Assembly: GCA_046538735.1 (NCBI GenBank)
Contig: JBKHII010000011.1
Span: 1-64,000, forward strand
Direction of reading: 5' to 3'
Length of the DNA: 64,000 bases
From: SLST01 sp046538735
Lineage (GTDB): Bacteria; Spirochaetota; Spirochaetia; DSM-27196; SLST01
Every line of letters starts with the position of its first letter. The first letter of the stretch is position 1. This document shows positions 58,579 to 64,000 of this stretch, piece by piece. Made by a program: the position numbers and the translations under genes. Under the pieces are notes generated by a model. That model did not search any database. It was not told the DNA's origin and saw nothing but the letters and a program-made list of their open reading frames with translations.

Positions 58579-60480
58579 TTAGCGAACGAACATGCGATCA
58601 AGGACCGCACGCGTATCGTAGCTTCCCTGCTGTGCTTTGTAGTTGCCGAACTCCTGCGAGACGGCGTTCAGCGAGAGCGGTCGGTGCGTGTAGACCATCG
58701 GAGCCTGCTCGACCCAGATGTACGCGATCTGCCGGTACGCATCCTGACGAGTCTCCAGGTCGGTCGTGGTCTCGCCGATGTTCCACAGGCGGTCGATCTC
58801 CGCCTCCCACTCGCGGCGGGGCGAGCTCTGGTTCGGCTCCCACATGTGGAGCGCCGCGTTGGACGGAACCACACTGCCGCTCGCGAGCGGATCAACGTCG
58901 CCGCCGCCCAGGCCGATCATCATCATCTCGAAGTCGTACGTCTCCGTGAGCGAGGTGATCATCTCGCCCCACGCGGTCGGCTGGAACGTGACGTCCAGAC
59001 CAACGGCACGAAGGTCCTGCGCGATGATCTCGCACATCGCCTCGCGCTCACGGGCTCCGGCGTTCGTGATGAGCGTCCACTCGAGCTTGTTGCCGTCGGG
59101 GTCCTCGCGCCATCCGTCGTCGTCACGATCGATGTAGTCGATCGAGTCGAGGAGTCGCTCGGCCTCGGCCGGATTGTACTTCCACGCCCGCTCGGCCATG
59201 TCCTCCGGATAGAAGGGGCCCGGCGAGATGAAGGTACGCCCCGGAAGCGCAATGCCGTTGTGCACGTTGTTGATGATCGTTTCCTGATCGACCAGCTGCG
59301 CTACGGCCTGGCGGAACGTCGTATTGTTGAACCAGGTTACCTGCGGCTCGGGGATTCCGCCGTCGTCTTCGCCCTCAATCGGGTTCTGATTGAAGAAGAC
59401 GAAGTTGGTGGACGACGAAGGCCCGCGGTTGTAGATCACGAAATTGCCTTCGTCGCGCTCTTCCACGAGCTCCGCGTAGTCCTGACCGCGCATTGCGTAA
59501 ATGTCGATCTCGCCCGCGCGGAAGCGCTGGAGCGTGGTGTCCGTGTCGGGAACGATCACGTAGGCGACCTCGTCCAGATACGGCAGCTGCTGTCCCCACT
59601 CGTCCTCCCGCCAGTAGTTCGGGTTGCGCTCGAGCACGATGCGCTCGCCGGGGAGATACTCCTTGAAGGTGAAGGGGCCGGAGGAAACGTAGTCGGAGGG
59701 ATTCATGTCCACGCCGAAAAGATTCTGCGCCGCCGCATAATCCACGCGCGGGTCGTCGATGTCCACGACGATGGGGTTCCCGTTGTCGTCTTCGCCCCAC
59801 TCCCACTCGTAGTCGTAGCCGACCTCCTCGGTCCACCCGATCGCCGGCCCGATGATATGGCGCGGCATGGGACTGAGTCCCGCCTCGAGCACGAGGTTGG
59901 CGTACGTCGCGGGCAGCGAGTAGCGATAGGTGTAGTCGTCGATCAGCTCGACCTCGGGAGGCTCGGGCGGTTCGTCGGGAGCCGGCGCCACGTAGAAGTA
60001 CTCGCGGTTCTGCGAGCCGGTCGCTGCTCGAAGGTAGATGTGGTTCATCCCAAAGACGAAGTCGTGCGCCGTGATCGGCGTACCGTCCGAGTAGACGAGC
60101 CCCTGCTTGATGCGCACGGTCACGCTCGTTTCGTCGTCGCTCACGGTCCAGCTCTCGGCCATCTGGGCTTCCGGCTCGAGCGTGAGCTGGTTCCGACTGA
60201 TCGACGAACCGTAGAACTGCGTCCAGACCGTTCTGGAGTTGTCGTCACCCGGTAACCACGGGTTGAACGTCTGCGGTTCCTGGAGATACGAGAGCACGAT
60301 TCGTCCGCCGTAGCGGCCGCGCTCCCACTCCGAGTAATCGATATCTATGACTCCGGGCAGCGTCTCGCCGGTGCTTCCGGATTCAGGGTCCTCCACGATC
60401 TCCTCTCGTGCGCCGCGTGCGAACGTCAACGCGGGCAGGAGCATGAGGAGTGCGAGCATCACGAAGAGAGTTTTTTTCAT
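58579..60480 (-). CDS. oppA: Oligopeptide-binding protein OppA
   Basis: 633 residues from the ATG at 60480 (AAGGAGG upstream). A signal peptide (MKKTLFVMLALLMLLPALTFA) is followed by an SBP_bac_5 fold: LTLEPEAQMAESWTVSDDE, FTFKEYLPGERIVLERNPNYW and TLQRFRAGEIDIYAM. No lipobox cysteine, so it is a soluble periplasmic protein. It supplies peptides to OppBCDF. It is the first gene of the operon, with its own promoter. Confidence 0.93.
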   Translation of the reverse strand: MKKTLFVMLALLMLLPALTFARGAREEIVEDPESGSTGETLPGVIDIDYSEWERGRYGGRIVLSYLQEPQTFNPWLPGDDNSRTVWTQFYGSSISRNQLTLEPEAQMAESWTVSDDETSVTVRIKQGLVYSDGTPITAHDFVFGMNHIYLRAATGSQNREYFYVAPAPDEPPEPPEVELIDDYTYRYSLPATYANLVLEAGLSPMPRHIIGPAIGWTEEVGYDYEWEWGEDDNGNPIVVDIDDPRVDYAAAQNLFGVDMNPSDYVSSGPFTFKEYLPGERIVLERNPNYWREDEWGQQLPYLDEVAYVIVPDTDTTLQRFRAGEIDIYAMRGQDYAELVEERDEGNFVIYNRGPSSSTNFVFFNQNPIEGEDDGGIPEPQVTWFNNTTFRQAVAQLVDQETIINNVHNGIALPGRTFISPGPFYPEDMAERAWKYNPAEAERLLDSIDYIDRDDDGWREDPDGNKLEWTLITNAGAREREAMCEIIAQDLRAVGLDVTFQPTAWGEMITSLTETYDFEMMMIGLGGGDVDPLASGSVVPSNAALHMWEPNQSSPRREWEAEIDRLWNIGETTTDLETRQDAYRQIAYIWVEQAPMVYTHRPLSLNAVSQEFGNYKAQQGSYDTRAVLDRMFVR

Positions 60481-60514
60481 GATTGATCCTCCTTGGATTT
60501 GAGCATGTGATGCA

Positions 60515-60543
60515 AATGTAAATGAATTCCCCCGAGGACGCAA
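60515..60543 (-). promoter_or_regulatory. Promoter of the opp operon
   Basis: Minus strand TTGCGT (60538-60543), 17-nt spacer, TACATT (60515-60520), about 34 nt before the oppA ATG. Confidence 0.55.
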
Positions 60544-60588
60544 CGGAAACCTGATGCTCGAGCGGCTTGACGAGGCGACAAACGAGAG

Positions 60589-60610
60589 GCGGCCCGCACG
60601 AGCGGGCCGC
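60589..60610 (-). terminator. Terminator of the hydrogenase operon
   Basis: GCGGCCCGC/GCGGGCCGC, perfect 9-bp stem with a 4-nt loop, 33 bp after the hydrogenase stop. The minus-strand tail is CTCTCGTTTG. Confidence 0.7.
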
Positions 60611-60642
60611 GATCAGGAGGAGGGTACCGACCGGCGCCCCGG

Positions 60643-62397
60643 CTACTTCACGTACACCGGCCGCGCGGTGTAGTGCGTGTGCAGGTACTTGTGGCTCGTT
60701 TCGGAGAGCGGCTCGCCCAGGAACTCCTTGTAGAGCTTCTGGATCGACGGGTTGTGGTGACTGCAGCGGTAGGTCTGCGCCTTGTCGTCGGCGTACAGCG
60801 CTTCGATGCGCTTCCGCCGAATCTCGTCCGTGGCGCCGTACGGCTGACCACCGCCGGCGATACATCCGCCACGGCACGCCATGACTTCGATGAAGTGATA
60901 CGGCGGCTCCTTGCCGGCGGCAAGCGCCTCCTGGACCTCGTCCAGGATGTACTTCACGTTCCTGATGCTGTGCGCAACGGCGACGTTGAGCGTCTTTCCG
61001 GCGATCTCCACCGAGGCTCGCTTGATGCCCTCGAGGCCGCGAATCGCCTCGAACTCGACCGACGGAAGGTCGGTGCCCGCGACGAGGTAGTAGGCGGTCC
61101 GAAGCGCTGCTTCCATGACGCCGCCGGTCGCGCCGAAGATCGTGCCTGCGCCGGTGTAGATACCGAGTGCCTCGTCGGCCTTCTCATCGGGGAGACTCTC
61201 GAAGGTGATGCCCGCCTGTTTGATCATGCGCGCGAGCTCGCGCGTGGTGATGGACGCGTCGATATCCTGACACCCGGACGAGTACATATTCTCGTCGCGG
61301 ACGATCTCGTACTTCTTGGAGGTGCACGGCATGACCGAGGCCATGAAGACGTCGCACGCGTCCTTCTTGATCTGCTGCGCGTAGTAGGTCTTCACCATCG
61401 CGGCCAGCATCATCTGCGGACTCTTCGCGGTGGAGAAGTGCGGGATCATATCCGGATAGTACTTCTCCATGTAGTCGACCCAGCTCGGACAGCACGTGGT
61501 GATGAGCGGGAGCGGGCCGGTCCCCTTCGTGATCCGCTGCACGAGCTCGCTGCCCTCCTCCATGATCGTGAGGTCGGCGGCGAAGTTCGTATCAAAGACG
61601 GTATCGAAGCCGAGGCGACGAAGCGCGGCGTAGATCTTGCCGGTGACGATGCTGCCCGGCTCCATGCCGAACGCTTCGCCGAGCGCGACGCGGACCGCCG
61701 GAGCGATCTGCACGACCGTGTGCTTTGTCTCGTCGAGCACCGCGTCGTAGACCTTCTTCGTATCGTCTTTCTCGAAGATCGCGCCCACGGGACAGTGCGC
61801 CGAGCATTGTCCGCACTTGATGCACGGACTCTCGCCGAGCGCGATGTCGCCGGCCGGTGCCATCCGCGTTCCGTCGCCGCGTCCGATGAACTCGAGCGCC
61901 CAGACGTCCTGCAGGCCCTGACAGACCTTCACGCAGCGGCCGCACGCGACGCACTTCTCGGGATTGAGCACGATCGAGGGGGTCGACGTGTCCTCGGGGA
62001 TATCGCGCACGATCTGCTCGTACGGCTGTTCGCGGATACCGAAGTCCGCCGCCAGATCCTGGAGCTCACAGCTTCCGTTTCGCGGGCAGGTGAGACAGGA
62101 GTTCGGGTGCGTGGAGAGGATGAGCTCGATCACGGTGCGTCGCACGTCGTGGAGCTCCGGATCGTGCGTGACGACCTTCATTCCTTCCTGCGCCTCGAGC
62201 GCGCACGAGCGCACGAGTTTCTGCGAGCCTTCGAGCTTCACCACGCAGATGCCGCACGCCGCCCACGCCGGGAGGTCCGGGTGGTAACAGAGCTTGGGAA
62301 TCTTCACGTTGGCGGTCGCGGCGGCGTCCAGGACGTTCGTGCCTTCGGGAACCGAGACCGGGATGCCGTTTATCTGTAGGTTGACCATCTTTGCCAT
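60643..62397 (-). CDS. hndD: [FeFe] hydrogenase catalytic subunit (HndD-like)
   Basis: 584 residues. The N-terminal [2Fe-2S] domain has CYHPDLPAWAACGIC. The His-ligated cluster motif is HPNSCLTCPRNGSC, and two [4Fe-4S] motifs are CVACGRCVKVC and CIKCGQCSAHCPVG. The H-cluster motifs are TTCCPSW, MPCTSKKYE and EVMACRGGCIAGGGQP. All ligands, including the proton-transfer Cys, are present. A C-terminal small-subunit-like segment completes it. It reduces protons to H2 or oxidises H2 in the cytoplasm together with the HndC-like subunit upstream. AAGGAG precedes the ATG. Confidence 0.96.
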   Translation of the reverse strand: MAKMVNLQINGIPVSVPEGTNVLDAAATANVKIPKLCYHPDLPAWAACGICVVKLEGSQKLVRSCALEAQEGMKVVTHDPELHDVRRTVIELILSTHPNSCLTCPRNGSCELQDLAADFGIREQPYEQIVRDIPEDTSTPSIVLNPEKCVACGRCVKVCQGLQDVWALEFIGRGDGTRMAPAGDIALGESPCIKCGQCSAHCPVGAIFEKDDTKKVYDAVLDETKHTVVQIAPAVRVALGEAFGMEPGSIVTGKIYAALRRLGFDTVFDTNFAADLTIMEEGSELVQRITKGTGPLPLITTCCPSWVDYMEKYYPDMIPHFSTAKSPQMMLAAMVKTYYAQQIKKDACDVFMASVMPCTSKKYEIVRDENMYSSGCQDIDASITTRELARMIKQAGITFESLPDEKADEALGIYTGAGTIFGATGGVMEAALRTAYYLVAGTDLPSVEFEAIRGLEGIKRASVEIAGKTLNVAVAHSIRNVKYILDEVQEALAAGKEPPYHFIEVMACRGGCIAGGGQPYGATDEIRRKRIEALYADDKAQTYRCSHHNPSIQKLYKEFLGEPLSETSHKYLHTHYTARPVYVK

Positions 62398-62420
62398 CTT
62401 GTGACTCCTTCCTGCAGCGC

Positions 62421-64000
62421 TTACGCGCGAAGCACCGCGTCGAACTTACACGCCGCGAAGCACTCGCCGCACTTGATGCAGCGGGATTGATCGATCTCGT
62501 GCGGTTGTCGCCGCTCGCCGGAAATGCAGCTGACCGGGCAGCGCCTCGCGCAGAGCCCGCACCCGATGCAGTTCTCCGTGATGATCTCGAAGTGAACGAG
62601 ATCCTTACACTTGCCGGCCGGACAGATTCCCTCATTGATATGCGCGTCGTATTCCGCGCGGAAGTATCGGAGCGTGCTCAGGATCGGGTTCGGCGCCGTC
62701 TGACCGAGACCGCAGAGGCTTGCCTTCTGCATCGCCTTGCCGATCTGGAGCATCTTGTCGATGTCGTCCGGTTGCCCCTGCCCCTTGCTGATACGCGTAA
62801 GAATGTTGTGCAGCTTGCGTCCGCCCACTCGGCACGGCGCGCACTTCCCGCAGCTCTCCTCAACGGTGAACTCGAGGTAGAACTTCGTGACGTCGACCAT
62901 ACAGTCGGTCTCGTCCATGACGATCATGCCGCCCGACCCCATGATCGATCCGAGCTCCTGGAGGTGCTCGTAGTCGATCGGCGTATCCAGGTGCTCCGCG
63001 GTGATGACGCCGCCGGATGGACCGCCGGTCTGCACCGCCTTGAACGCCTTGCCGTCCGGAATTCCGCCGCCGATGTTGTAGATGATGTCGCGAAGCGGCG
63101 TTCCCATCGGGACCTCAACGAGCCCCGAGTTGTTGATCTTTCCGGTGAGCGCAAACACCTTCGTGCCCTTGCTCTTGTCCGTTCCGACCTTGGCGAACCA
63201 GTCCGCGCCGCGATGGATGATCACGGGGATGTTCGCGTAGGTTTCCACATTGTTGATGACCGTCGGCTTGCCCCAGAGACCCTTCACGCTCGGGAACGGC
63301 GGCCGAGGTCGCGGCATGCCGCGCTCGCCCTCGATGCTCGCGAGCAGTGCGGTCTCCTCACCGCAGACGAACGCGCCGGCGCCCAGGCGGAGCTCAACGT
63401 CAAAGCTGAAGTCGCTCCCGAGGATGTTCTCGCCGAGAAGACCCATCTCGGTCGCCTGACCGATCGCCGTCTCCAGGCGCTGGATCGCGAGCGGATACTC
63501 GGCACGGATATAGATGTAGCCCTTGTTCGCGCCGATCGTGCGGCCGCAGATCGCCATGGCCTCAAGGATGCTGTGCGGATCGCCTTCCAGGACGCTCCGG
63601 TCCATATACGCGCCCGGGTCGCCCTCGTCCGCGTTACAGACGACGTACTTCTGGTCGTTCTCCTGCTCGCGGGTGAAGTTCCACTTCATCCACGTGGGGA
63701 AGCCTGCGCCACCGCGGCCGCGGAGCCCCGAGATCTTCAGCTGTTCGACCACGTCTTCGGGCTTCATCTCGAAGATGACCTTCTCGAGCGCCGCGTAGCC
63801 GTCGCGAGCGATGTACTCGGAGATCTCCTCCGGGTTGATGAAGCCGCAGTTACGAAGGACGATGCGGAACTGCTTCTGGTAGAAGCTGATATCGTCGACC
63901 CGCGCGTGCTCCTTGCTCTGCTCTTCCTTGTAGAGCAGACGCTCGACCGGGCGCCCCTTCACGATGTGCTCGGCGATGAGCTCCTTGGCATCGTCCGGCG
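62421..64000 (-). CDS. hndC: NADH-binding hydrogenase subunit (HndC/NuoF-like), partial at window edge
   Basis: The frame is open to the last base; an internal GTG at 63962 is not the true start because upstream residues (AEHIVKGRPVERLLY) belong to the N-terminal thioredoxin-like [2Fe-2S] region. The NuoF core has the FMN/NADH site (GLRGRGGAGFPTWMKW, CNADEGDPGAYMDR, GAGAFVCGEETALL) and cluster motif SCGKCAPCR with a distal Cys in SLCGLGQ. The C-terminus adds two ferredoxin motifs (CIGCGLCARRCP, CIKCGECFAAC). It passes electrons between NAD(P)H and the hydrogenase; bifurcation with ferredoxin is possible. Confidence 0.94.
   Translation of the reverse strand, partial: PDDAKELIAEHIVKGRPVERLLYKEEQSKEHARVDDISFYQKQFRIVLRNCGFINPEEISEYIARDGYAALEKVIFEMKPEDVVEQLKISGLRGRGGAGFPTWMKWNFTREQENDQKYVVCNADEGDPGAYMDRSVLEGDPHSILEAMAICGRTIGANKGYIYIRAEYPLAIQRLETAIGQATEMGLLGENILGSDFSFDVELRLGAGAFVCGEETALLASIEGERGMPRPRPPFPSVKGLWGKPTVINNVETYANIPVIIHRGADWFAKVGTDKSKGTKVFALTGKINNSGLVEVPMGTPLRDIIYNIGGGIPDGKAFKAVQTGGPSGGVITAEHLDTPIDYEHLQELGSIMGSGGMIVMDETDCMVDVTKFYLEFTVEESCGKCAPCRVGGRKLHNILTRISKGQGQPDDIDKMLQIGKAMQKASLCGLGQTAPNPILSTLRYFRAEYDAHINEGICPAGKCKDLVHFEIITENCIGCGLCARRCPVSCISGERRQPHEIDQSRCIKCGECFAACKFDAVLRA

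Noticed and set aside
1..64000. CRISPR arrays, insertion sequences, phage genes, rRNA or tRNA
   Set aside because: No evenly spaced direct repeats, transposase or integrase motifs, or structural RNA signatures were seen on reading both strands.

Overview
The window is a gene-dense, GC-rich bacterial chromosome segment. I see no insertion sequences, prophage, CRISPR array, rRNA or tRNA. The gene content best fits a free-living, motile, fermentative spirochaete: a fliS flagellar-chaperone gene, a fused aroD-aroE gene, a DUF4914-type P-loop protein next to polA, a bacterial XPB helicase with its usual partner, a multi-pass chemotaxis receptor, and an [FeFe] hydrogenase module. The phylum is inferred from gene content alone.

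Layout. 1-4926: end of a GH65 phosphorylase, a zinc-ribbon protein, a WYL regulator, arfB, an envelope protein of unknown function and a chemotaxis receptor. 4973-15702 (minus): a complete carbon-phosphorus lyase locus read phnC-D-E-E-(unknown membrane protein)-G-H-I-J-K-L-M-phnF-like. It covers phosphonate uptake, C-P bond cleavage and local regulation. 15917-22752: a lipoprotein, a soluble GAF histidine kinase, a TetR-controlled ABC exporter, a GNAT/YoaP acetyltransferase with an AraC-regulator remnant, and a serine hydrolase. 22737-26398: two overlapping Ser/Thr protein kinases, one canonical and one with a degenerate catalytic loop. 26629-31363: an LtaS-like membrane phosphotransferase, epsC serine acetyltransferase, a 2TM/coiled-coil protein and a SPOR protein. 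31367-36866: coaE, polA and the DUF4914 protein. 36962-40572 (minus): zinc ribbon, propeller/NodB protein, fliS, FlgN-like protein. 40692-49093: stress protein, alanyl-tRNA editing protein, PhoH, M20 amidohydrolase, XPB helicase and its partner. 49121-60480 (minus): opp peptide transporter, a two-TM protein, a broken histidine kinase, its response regulator, an EAL phosphodiesterase and aroDE. 60643-64000: HndD-like [FeFe] hydrogenase and the start-truncated HndC/NuoF-like subunit.

Recurring themes. At least eight genes have a sigma70-like promoter whose -10 box lies only 6-9 nt before the start codon and have no clear Shine-Dalgarno site, which predicts leaderless transcripts. Genes within operons are tightly coupled by ATGA/GTGA/TTGA overlaps. 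Two regulatory genes survive only as fragments: the N-terminus of an AraC regulator and the C-terminus of a histidine kinase.
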